In this document: one piece after another, positions 35,414 through 45,569 of the stretch
Layout of the letters: each line of letters opens with the position of its first letter
Position numbering within the stretch: position 1 is the stretch's first letter
Origin: Straminergon stramineum
Lineage: Eukaryota; Streptophyta; Bryopsida; Hypnales; Calliergonaceae
Assembly (NCBI GenBank): GCA_963920665.1
Contig: OY987273.1
Span: 17,052,501-17,116,500, forward strand
Direction: 5' to 3'
DNA length: 64,000 nt
The notes under the pieces: model-generated
What the model was told of the DNA's origin: nothing
Database searches by the model: none
What the model saw: the letters and a program-made list of their open reading frames with translations, nothing else
Translations under genes and position numbers: made by a program

Positions 35414-37093
35414 ACATGGCTACATTTATCTGCGTACTTCAATTACATAGTATTCATTTGCATATATTGCGATTGAAATGATTTGTAGTGTACAAAGGGA
35501 AAATGTTAATTCATTTCTGATTTATAGAAGCATGTTTCATAAGTGAAATGCTTTGTTGCCAATTCATAGAAATGACTATATTTCCAAGTATTTTTCCTAC
35601 CTTCGAAATGTCTTCATAGTCTTTTTACTTCCAATGTGTTCCAATTCATTTTCCCATTTTTTAAATTTCCATTTTTATTTAGTTTCTTTGTCCCTGTTTT
35701 TTTTCCTTTCCCCATTTTTTTCCTTTCCTCATTCTTTGGATTCCCCGGGTTTTTTCCTTTTCACATTTTGTTTATCTTCTCCATTCCCTACAATTTGGGG
35801 GAGGATGTCAACATTTTAGCAGTTCTTACAATTATGAAGAGAAATGAATTTTATAATTGTAAATTATGTAAACCACCAAAACTTAAGATTCGAGTCAAAT
35901 GCCGATCCTAAATCCACCATGGCTTCTACTCATCATTTCACCCAAACCTTGAGGTTTTCTACTCAGCCTACACAAAGTCACATGAAAAATCCCAATTGTT
36001 CTAGGATATTTAGACACCAAATCCTATGTATTCAAATTAGGTAGTGAAAACAACACAACTAAGTTGTCTCCAAATGGCATCTATCTATAATACTGAAACC
36101 ATCTAGCATATTTCCCATCGTAATCATTGAACTAAGTGCTACAACTTTCCAATCAAATTTGACAATCTTTTCCCATAGTAATAAGAAATTTGAAAAGAAT
36201 AAAAAATAACTCATTCCAAAGTCCATGGTTTTAGGGGACATGGTCATAGGTCACAATATTCACTAAAAATAGGAAATTTTTGTCCATTTTGGTAGAAAAA
36301 ATGAACAAAAAAAATTTGGGGGTAATTTTTTGCCCTAAAAAAGTTTTGGGGGCTCTTGGCTCACATACTCCACGCCCACAGCTCACAAGCTCATAGCTCC
36401 AAGCTCACACACTAGCGTTGTTGTAGATTGCACTGGTTCAAAATGAATGAGTACTTTTTGCCAAATAAAAGAAATCCTTTTTTTGCAAGAACATTTCCAT
36501 TTCTATTAAGAAGGTGGATGAAGTCACCAAATTTGAATGAAAAATTACATGAAAATGATTGAAAAATATTTTTTGGTCTAGAAGATAGATGAATGTAGAT
36601 TGTAGAAATACAATACTTCACCAAATTCTAAATAATCAACATCTTCACCCTTTCTCAAAAAGTTAAAACAAAAAGTTGCCTCAAAGTCCCACATGGGTAT
36701 AGGGTACCCTGCAGGTTTAGGATTTCCCAGGAATGCTTGTTGTTGTCTTCTTTGTCATTCTAAACTCTTGCTTTCTACTTGCTTTTCATTTTGACGCCTA
36801 TACTTGTGCTTCTATGTTTCCATTTTTTGTGGTTCTTTGTCTTTCACGCTACGACTTTTATTTGCAAGATTCCTATGCGGTTTCTCTTCGATTCCTTGAG
36901 TTTTGGAACCAAAGGTGTGAGGTAGGCTACTTGGTGGCAAGGTTGCACGAACGCCAAAACGTCCGATAGGACATCCATCGTTCATGTCCGCCACTTCCCG
37001 GATGTCTAAAATATAGACAATAAGAATCTAATCGTGTCCATTGGATGGGCGAGACGGCTTGGTGGGTGGTTGGCCAACGTGTTGGAAAAATGG
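35414..37093. other. Intergenic; pyrimidine-rich tract
   Basis: No gene. A strongly T/C-rich tract at 35640-35790 gives phenylalanine-rich frames that are not real. Near 36350-36410 short GCTCAC units recur. The rest is plain AT-rich sequence. Confidence 0.45.
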
Positions 37094-37258
37094 GCAGACA
37101 TCCATCTTCTCTTGCAATTTGCGGCTTTGTTTCTCAAAATGTTTGGGCGTGTAATATATCGTTGGAAAGGTCTTCCAATTACCTTTCCAATGGTATAATA
37201 CACGCCTCCAAACTCAAAAAACTCCAATCGCAAATTGCGAGAGAAGATGGATGTCTGC
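37094..37258. mobile_element. 165 bp palindromic MITE, copy 1
   Basis: Near-perfect inverted repeat centred at 37176, with arms of about 77 bp (GCAGACATCCATCTTCTC paired with its complement) and an 11 bp loop. Inner arm: GCGTGTAATATA..TTGGAAAGG. Related palindromes lie at 41.9-42.03 and 42.4-42.5 kb. Confidence 0.8.
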
Positions 37259-37836
37259 TTGTTGCGAGGGGAAACTTGGAATCTACCGGGTTAGTATAAA
37301 ATAGATCTATTATAGTATAGAATTTTTCAAAATTTTCACTAGGCAAACATAATTTGAATCTGCTTGGCTTAAATATTGCATTAAGGTTGAGAAGATGATC
37401 TTAGGATTCTGTAAAAAGATCCAAGATAGAACCGGATTCCAAAATCTCGAATAGTGACAACCTATGTCCTAGAGTTCCGGTCTAGGAATCTAGGGAATTG
37501 TTACGGTAAACGGTCACTTATTGGAAACAGTTAGTAGGATGACAAGAACTTAACCCTCGCCACCTTCATTTTTCTTCCCTCTTTCTATCGTAGATGTTTG
37601 TGGTTGTGTAGTTGAGTGAAAGAGTGGTGAGTTAGTAATTGTTTCAGGAATTGAGGACGATCCTTCCCCACCAGATCCGAACTTGGTTCTAGTTCTCGAT
37701 GGCGGAGGGAGGTAGCCCTAAACCCTTAGTTACTGCACGCATGGTCTATACTATCATTCCAGAAAGATAGAGTGACCGATCGCAATTAGAAGACGACTTG
37801 AGCATAATTGGGTGTGTTGGCCTATTCTTTAGGCCA

Positions 37837-38950
37837 TGTCACGACCCTCATCACAAGGCGTGCCCGTGCCACCTTGGTGAGCAAGGGGGACATTGGGGGT
37901 GACTCCCCAAGCCTTGCAAGAGATGAGGTGAGGGGGACTAGGAGTCCCGAGCGATCAGGGCGATGTAGCGCTCTGATCCGGACGAATTTGGGGGCGTGTG
38001 ATACGTGCTTGGAAAGGTCTTGAGAAGACGCTTCCAGCCGTCTAAAGAACGCGTGATTTGGACTTGCGAGTCAAAAGTTATGGGCGTTCAAAGTTGGGGG
38101 GGGCCCGGTCGCACCGAGAGCGCCCTGGTCGCGCCGGGAGTGCCCTGGCCGCGCCGGGAGTGTCCCGAATCTTTGAAGGGCGATATCTTTGCGAGTACTT
38201 ATCCGAATGGAGCAAGTGAGTAGTCCATAGGCATCTACGTGTCGCGTAGATGTCGAAAATGGGGTCGCATGTGCGATTTGGATCTCGGACCGCAAAGTTA
38301 TGCCGGGTGGAAGTTCGGGAGTCCCAAACTAGTGCGAATCGGGAGAAACGGGGTGGTCTTCCAAAACCAAAGGGTGTTTGGGAGTCCCCCTTGACATACA
38401 AGGGGGGGAGGCTGCCGAATCCCACAGAGAGTACTATGAGGAGGGGTGGTCTCCCTCCTCACTCCCGGATGGTGCCATGGTGAGCCTAAGTGGCCCCGGG
38501 TGGTGAGGTTAGTGTTGGAGCCTCACCACCACTTGTGTGTTACCATGGAGTGCTTGTGCACTCCTTGATACCAGTTGGGTGGTGTCCCACTCCACACTAG
38601 GCCATGGTGTGAGTCCCAAAATGAGTTGGGTTGGGCCTAGTGGGGAGTTGGGTCCCATTCAAGGGCGGTTAGCACCGGTGGGAGTAGTGCCTCACCGAGT
38701 GCTTGGACATCAATGGAAGTTCCGCCCCATGTCATCAAATGACATGCCCGGTGTCTTGTGGGAGTTAAGTATTGGAAGGAAAGGATTGGGAGTCACGGAG
38801 GAATGGGGAACCCCGTGAGTTGAGTTGGAACCTAACATTGTGGGTGCGTGGCATGTGCAATGTTAGGAGAGCGTGAACCTTACTGGCACTAAGGTGTTAA
38901 GTGTTTAGAAAGTGAGCTTAAGGTGGTAAGTGTTACTAAGGGGCGCGATA
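37837..38950 (+). mobile_element. Solo LTR, Ty3/gypsy-like, 1,114 bp
   Basis: Begins TGTCACGACCCTCATC, the usual start of many plant Ty3/gypsy (chromovirus) LTRs, and ends GGGGCGCGATA. A 5 bp direct repeat GGCCA flanks it (37832-37836 and 38951-38955). Copy 1 of the host element shows the empty site (GAGGCCATGG). The last two bases are TA where CA is expected, one C-to-T step. A solo LTR arises by recombination between the two LTRs of a full element. Confidence 0.8.
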
Positions 38951-38955
38951 GGCCA

Positions 38956-40800
38956 TGGATTATGAAGAATGAGCAAAGGATTCAAGAGCTCATTGTATGA
39001 GCTCCAAAGTAATACAAGTTGATAGTAAGGGGTCGACTCGAAACTTGGATGGATGAGGTTTGGGCGAATGTATATATATCTTCGAAGAAAGGATCCGGAT
39101 TAGCCTCTCGAACTAATAAGTTTATCGCCGAGAAGTTTAGGATTGCAGCCCATGCTAAGGAGAGGTATGCCATTAGTGACTGTCTAGATGGGAGGCAGAA
39201 AAGGGTCTTAGAATTCCTTATTCTGATCTTGTATTCGGAAAAGCCTACCCAGATTACAGTCATGGTGGCCAATACCATTTTTGGCACAATGGAAGGTAGA
39301 CCAGTCCATTGGAGGAAGGTTATTGGAGCAGTAGTCTCCAAACTCAACGCCTATGTAAGAAAGGCTAAAACCAACCCAATCGGTCCTTACCTGTTCCACC
39401 TCTATCACTTCGCAGAACTTTTGAGTAATGTAGAGATGGTAGTGTACAATACCGGAACCATGATCTTACATTATGGCCTCACGGACAAAGTAGAGGCAGA
39501 GTAGTCGGCATTCAAAAAAGAGCCAGAAGAAGAGGAGCAGCTAATAGATCGCAAACAAAGGAAATCCACCGATTCGGCTTCACGAAGGACACTTCTTGTT
39601 CTGTAGAAGGTTCCGGAGAAGCAGACTGAAAAAATTTCCGAATTTTTCAAGAGCAGATTCAATTGGGTGTTGTAGGTACAAGAGTACCACGAAAACTTGG
39701 CAGGTGTACTCAAGGCGATCAACAAGGAGTTGAAGGTCAAGCCAGAGGATGTGTTGGATGCAGTGAAGAGACTTCCGAATCCGGAGGAGCTGAGATGAAA
39801 GGAGGAGTGAATCGAGAATCTGGAGAAGGAGAAGAATGACCTCCAATCCAAATTGAATTAGACAGAAAGAGAGCTAGCTGCATCAAAGCAGAGGGAGAAG
39901 GAAGCTCTGTAGCTCGTCAAGAACCTATCCAGTCTGGTGGATAGACCCTCGGAGCTCATCATCAAGGCCTCCTTTGTCTAGAACCAGTTAATCAAGGAAG
40001 GACATTTGATCGAATCCAAGGTAGTCAGGATCGTAGTCAATTTCTCAGTACGGATGGAGATAGTGTTGAAGGAGATGTGCCAGCTCTTAGGGCGTATTGA
40101 TCTGGACTGGGTGATGGATTTTGCTCACTTTTTAGAAATTTCTTTCAACACGGAAACTCCAGTAAAACTAACTTCATCACTTCTGCTTTCGTCAAGGCCG
40201 GAAGTTCTTAGGAAGAATCTCCAGCATTCAACAGGGCCCTTCTCAAGTCAACTAGAGAAGACCATTCGAGAAAGCATGAAGATAGTTTGAGAGCTGGCCA
40301 AGAAGAGATATGTAGCACAAGAGTTAGCACCACCAGAAGTTACCGTCTCACCCCCTATTCCAACTACCTGTTTCCTAAAAAGGAAGCCCTTCAGACACCT
40401 AGATTGCTAATCCAAAGTGATCTGGTGGACCAGATGGAAGGCTTGAAGAATTTAGCCCGGACCCATTTGGAAAGGTTTGAGTATATGCAGCAGCTTCAAC
40501 CCATAAAGGAAAGGACGACCATTGTATTGGATGAGATGTCTCCTATAGAGGAGGAGGAAGTGAAGGAGATCCATCACATCGAGAAATCAAACGAAGAAGA
40601 ATACTAGACCGAGACAAAAACGAATTCCGAGGAAGAGGAAATGGAAGAGGAAGATTCGCCTCTAGAAATCTAGAAGATCCAAACCCAACAACAGTGAAGA
40701 CAACTCTGCTGAAGGCAACTCCAAGAGCATCCATCCAGGCACTAGTGAGTCAAGGCAAGAGCAGTCAAAAGAAGGCACGAAAGGCAAAGTAGTTAGGGTT
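38956..40800 (+). pseudogene. Gag-like reading frame, copy 2
   Basis: Matches the copy 1 frame: GSGLASRTNKF, VANTIFGTMEGRP, KVIGAVVSKL and GPYLFHLYH are kept. In-frame stops comprise at least six TAGs, three TGAs and one TAA before 40,300. One frameshift lies near 40,330-40,370. TAGs after EVEAE and after KEAL are shared with copy 1. Others face CAA or CAG in copy 1, confirming Gln as the original residue. This copy is more decayed than copy 1. Confidence 0.6.
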
Positions 40801-41882
40801 CAGTTAGTTTGGATTTGAATTTTGGATCTGAACCGACTTTCCAGGTATGGGCCTAGGATCCGGATTTTTAGGATTTGACTTTTCGAGTTTCTTGGGAAGT
40901 TTGTGATTGGTCGCTTGGATTTTCGGGTGGCTTTTTTTGCCTTTGGATTTTTGAGTTTTTAAGGGAGGGCAAGTCTATTGTCCTCTCATTCCATTCTAGC
41001 GCCTACAATTGGTATCTTGTCATCCTTTCTTTAATCTGAGCCACCAAGTGGACATTCAAGAATTAATTTGTCATATATCTAGTTTCTTTGTATTTGCTTG
41101 TGAGAGCATTAAAGTGTGAGAGAGAGGAAGAGGAAAGGAGGAATCCAAATCTAAAGTGACTAGATTTGATTTGGAGGGAAAGTTTGTGACGTAGTTTAGG
41201 CTTGTGAATACGGTCTTGCGCATAGTGCCTTTAAAACACTGGAATGGAAATCCAGCAAGGAGTGGTGTGGGTGCGAGTTCGGAATACCAGGGAGGGTTTC
41301 GTGCAAAGATAAGCAACCCCCAGCAAAATAATCCCCATCCTACTCTCTGGAAGGTCTACCAAACCCTACGATCAATCTAGTGAACGACTAATAGTCCCCC
41401 ATCGGTTCTAGTTGTTGTTGATTTGTTGTTGTAGTGGAAAAGACTTGTTACGGCCCTGAGTGACCTACCTCCCAGATTGGCCACCTAGGAAGTTGTAAGA
41501 GTGTTTCTTGGTCTGATCTAGTACAACATTTGGTCTGAGTGTGAGGAATATGAGTCGTGAGTCCCTATCCCTCTACAAGATCAAAGGCAGACCCTCTGAG
41601 GATAAAATAGAGGAATCAAAAATCAGTGTGTGTATGAGAAGTGAAAAGAGTGCTTAAGTCGATAATATGGATAATCTTGGCTTATAGCAACACTCTAGAA
41701 TCCCATAGGATGACATTTCGAGTTATTTTACGACGTTTTGGTGTTGTAACGGTACTTATGCTCCTCTATGCGTACAACACCACCCATATCCTACGAGTTG
41801 GTTGTTTGCCCATCTGTCCACAAAGCAGACGGCCAACGAGTGGATAGTGGATGGGTGGACAAGGGAACGGGTGCACAACCAT

Positions 41883-42035
41883 CTTTTCTCATAATTTGCA
41901 GCTTTGCTTTTTGAGATTTTTAAGCATGTAATTTACCGCTAGAAAGGTCTTCCAAATACCTTTCCAATGGTATATTACACGCCCAAACTAAAAAAACTCC
42001 AATCACAAATGGCGATTGAAGTTAGTTGTCTACTC
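41883..42035. mobile_element. Palindromic MITE, copy 2
   Basis: Same design as the 37.1 kb element: inner arms AGAAAGGTCTTCC..CCTTTCCAATGGTATA and outer arms around AATTTGCAGC / GATTGGAG, but more diverged. It lies just outside the 3' end of gag-like copy 2, in a stretch with GTCCACC-type words. Confidence 0.65.
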
Positions 42036-42221
42036 ATTCGTCCATCCAATTGGCTGTCTACTCGATGCCCGTCTACCTCCTCAACAATATACTAGTTTCC
42101 CGAAAATATAAATCAACCTCTAAAGACTAGTATTCAACACTACAAGCATCCAATGTAACATTAATGATTGAAAGGATAATTTAAGGTATTCTCCTACTCA
42201 TTTAAACCACCATTCTAAAAG

Positions 42222-42252
42222 CTAAACCCTAAACCCTAAACCCTAAACCTTA
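42222..42252 (+). repeat. Interstitial telomere-like repeat
   Basis: Four CCCTAAA units. The preceding ~90 bp (CATCCAATGTAACATTAATG and so on) resembles the flank of the telomere-like tract at 58.84 kb. Confidence 0.75.
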
Positions 42253-42414
42253 TATTGTAAATCTAACATGAATTACTATAAGCATTCGTGCATTGTGTAC
42301 ATTATTTTTCACCTTCCATCACTTTTGCATGTGATTATCAAAATGTACCACAAAAATAAACTTCATGGACTTATTTATTTATAGTAATTACTAATTCTTT
42401 TTTAATTTTTACGG

Positions 42415-42650
42415 TGTGCGGCATCAAATGTTATGGTATTTGGAAGACCTTTCCAACAGTATATTACATGCCCCAAAATTCCAAAAAGCGAAGCCGCAAA
42501 TTGCAAGAGAAGATGCTTGTTTGCTCGTCTACCCATGGGCAAATTGCAAGAGAAAATGGATGTCCGCCCATTTTTCCTATTGATTGGCTGTCTTTCCCAT
42601 TTGCCGTCCACCCATCCGTTGTCTACCCACCCCCTCGGTTGGCAATTGAG
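42415..42650. repeat. Relic of the palindromic MITE with GTCCGCC-type words
   Basis: GGAAGACCTTTCCAACAG followed by TATTACATGCCCC and GCAAATTGCAAGAGAA matches one arm of the palindromic family. It is followed by ATGTCCGCCC and CGTCCACCCATCCG, weak forms of the type 2 GC-rich unit. Confidence 0.5.
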
Positions 42651-42935
42651 CAACATCTGACTACATCCTTTGAAACCAGACGTCCGATTTTTGGATGCAA
42701 TTTTGCCGCAGACATATGTCTGAGGCAACCCTGCTTGGTGGATGGAATTGTGAACTTGGCAGTTTAGGGTTGCAGAAGTTTGGGTTTAGAAGTAGTACTA
42801 CAAAGCCTTCACGTGCTTCCTCACCCTCATAAGTTCACTTTCTATCTGCTCTTTTCTTTCCTTTGTTGTTGGAGTTCTTTGTTGTAAGTAGATACCTTTG
42901 TTTTGGTAGTCTATGCATTTGTGCATTGAGATGTA

Positions 42936-44172
42936 CAGTGCCCTCCAATAAGTCTTGCAACCCCATGTCTAATTCTCTACCAAGGAGTTTGATTACAAAA
43001 CATACTCTTGGTAGGGAAATTTAGGAATTTGATTGAGATTTTTTGCCTTGTAAAGGTGAGTTATGTACCTTATTGTAACTCATTTTACTTTTTAAAAATA
43101 TCTCTTGCTTGTAAGAAGTAGTTGATTTTGAAAACACTATGTTGAGTTCAAAGGTACAATGCTACACTTAAAAATTTCATTATAGGAGATCACATGTAGT
43201 AGATGTCAACTGACTTTAGAGTTGAGAGGATTAATATTATTGCATGCATGCTTCTAGTGATTGTTGCTTGTAGACTTTGCCTAAAAGTTTTGTGAGAAAA
43301 GATCAATGTTTGTCTAGAATATTGTGTATGTGATATAGCTAGGAGTTCTATAAGCAAACTTTGTGAAGTTCTAAGTAGTGTTAGTTAACTTTGCACCTTG
43401 ACATAATATGAAAGTCATTGATTGCCAATCAAATTCTTCTCACATCAATCCTATAGAAAACTTATGGAAGAAAGTCAAAGATCAAGTGCAAAGAAGGTGT
43501 AGACCCCGTAACAAAGACTGAATGTGGACATTAGTGAGTTTGACTTGGGAGGATATACCTTAAGAAAGTACCAAAAAGTTCATTTCTACAATGCGAAACC
43601 AAATGGAAGTTGTTATGGTAGCTCAAGGTGGTAGTATTTGATGGTAGTGCATTTACCACTTTGATGCAAAGTAGTTGCTAATGAACATGATATAATGTAA
43701 AATTCATGTTATAGTAGGCTTCTATAGTACTAGAGCTTTCTAATGATACCCTATTTGACAACATTTATTAAATTTTTTTTCTATAAATGGGCTTGTTTTT
43801 CTTTGCCTTAAATGTTTATGAAAGAAAATTGCAAAATCATATAGGGGAAAATCTTACCTACATAATGTGAGTCTTTGTAACATGAAAGATGTGAACAATG
43901 ATATTTCCTAAATACTTGGGCAATCAAATCTTAAAAAATCATCACATATATTTTTCAATTAATTATTAAGTAAGGCCATGAAAAACTAATAAAATAATTC
44001 ACCAAAAATTGAGTTCCTAATTTTTGACATTGAAATTTCATATCTTGATTAAAGTTCCATAAAGCATTAGATTTAATAGAATAGTTTTAATACAGTATTT
44101 TTAAAATGGAGTCAAAAAGAAAAAATTTGAAGGGCTTTATAATGGGGTTGCAAGACTTTTTGGAGGGTATTG
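42936..44172 (+). mobile_element. Tc1/mariner element, complete ends, 1,237 bp
   Basis: The left terminus CAGTGCCCTCCAATAAG..CTTGCAACCCCAT has its inverted copy at the right end (ATGGGGTTGCAAGACTTTTT..GTATTG). The two agree at about 29 of 33 positions. TA dinucleotides flank both ends (42934-42935, 44173-44174), the fixed target duplication of the group. The length is normal for a Tc1-like element. A decayed transposase C-terminus lies inside. Confidence 0.85.
43417..43641 (+). pseudogene. Tc1/mariner transposase, C-terminal remnant
   Basis: The frame reads IDCQSNSSHINPIENLWKK, a decayed form of the signature SPDLNPIENLW that precedes the third catalytic acidic residue. It then has VKDQVQRRCRPRNKD and ends near FISTMRNQMEVVMVAQGG, the usual C-terminal block (SM..R...VI...GG). 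Two internal stops (TGA, TAA). The N-terminal half is not readable. Confidence 0.7.
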
Positions 44173-44174
44173 TA

Positions 44175-45569
44175 CAATGCATCGTCTTGTTTTTCATTGC
44201 ACAATTTCCACTCTTAGAAGCCATTCTTGTATGTCAAATTGTTGTACTCTTTGCTTACAAGTTGTACGATGCATTCTCTTGCATGTTACCACATTTGCTA
44301 GGGTTTAGGACTTTCGGTTGCTTAGCTCCAACTTATTCTACTCATTGCAGTGTCTGTTTATGCACTTTTTTGTTTGCTTCCATAGGTAGATGACAAGTTC
44401 CATGGTCCACATCCAAATTGTGTAGGTGCATTGGAAAAGTTGTGTATACGCATTCTTTTTTGTTGCTTTGCATTATTGTATTTTGCTTTCATTGACTTGT
44501 GCACAGATTGTTGTGATAAACCTCATTGTCTGCGATGTGGCATTTCAGATTGTAGGCTATTCAATCGTCTAAGTGAATCAATAGTAGAACGTGAAGCCAT
44601 AGGATTATGACATGAATTTAAACACTTGCTCACAAAGACGGTAAGCCGCTTCTTTTGTTGCATATGATTATTGTTTTCACTATTTCCAAGTCTTGTAGTC
44701 CTTTATTCTTCATTTCAACTTGTCATTTAGGGTTGGTAAGAGTTGTCAAGCTACTTCTTGCCGTCAATTTCCTTCATCTACATTTTGTTCTATTTTAGAG
44801 ATTTAGGACTTCCCTACATAGATGTAGTTGTAGCTATTATAAACTTTGAATGGCATCAAGTTGAATTCCTGTAGGCTTACAAGTCCACATTAATTCAGGT
44901 CGATGCAGATTCAAGTTGACATTTGTTCAACTCAAGGCCCCCCTACTAATATAAAACTGTAGGATGAATCCAAACAAATTCAAGTTGCATCAACTTGGAT
45001 TTCTAGATCTAGTGTACGAGAAGAGTAAGAAATAGGAATAATGCTTCAAAGATTCAACTCATTTCAACATGAATAGTCATCTGATCTTGAAAAATCCTTA
45101 GTTGAAATTAGCAAGCTATTCTAGTCAACTAGAAGCAATGTAGACCAATTCAACTCGATACGAGTTGAAATGTAAGATATTTAATAATGTAACAATATAT
45201 ATGCACTCCCTAATCAACCAAAACACAACATCAAATCATAAAACTATGTGAATTAACTTGAATTGAGTTAAATATTACATAGAAACATCGACTCCATTGA
45301 AAAATCCATGAAATACCTGAATGTTCAAGTCAATATGACTTGAATTAGTAATAAGAAGACAAATGAAATAGTCTAAACCTCAACGAAATATGTTTTATAG
45401 GACAAACACGTCCATCAAACGAAGAAAAAATCAGATTTTGTCATAGATCATTCTGAGCGTTATTCAAGTTCAACTCGTATCAAGTTCAACTCTAAATAGA
45501 AAGTCAATAAAATGTGCAAAAATGGAAGACCAAACTAAAAAGCTAAAGCCACATTTCTGAAGATTCATA
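44175..45569. other. Non-coding region with TCAACTTG/CAAGTTGA motif cluster
   Basis: No gene recognised. Between 44,850 and 45,500 the words TCAACTYG and CRAGTTGA recur about every 50 bp. Some form perfect short palindromes, such as TTCAACTCGATACGAGTTGA (starting near 45155). The same words recur in introns of the following gene (47.18, 49.11 and 49.21 kb). This stretch could be its promoter or 5' intron. Confidence 0.5.

Larger units (their letters stand above)
37285..41790 (+). mobile_element. Gag-like repeat element, copy 2 (with solo LTR inside)
   Basis: Aligns with 2955-6418 from the shared ACCGGGTTA to the terminal hairpin (GGTGTTGTA..TACAACACC). It is longer by about 1.1 kb because a solo LTR sits at 37837-38950. 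A palindromic MITE lies just outside each end. Coding and 3' non-coding parts are both conserved with copy 1, so the element was a transposing unit. Confidence 0.65.

Noticed and set aside
35553..35911. Phenylalanine/leucine-rich membrane-like frames
   Set aside because: They come from a simple T/C-rich tract.
44106..44393. Open frame of 95 codons at the right end of the Tc1 element
   Set aside because: It begins inside the element and runs through the terminal inverted repeat into flanking DNA; no motif.
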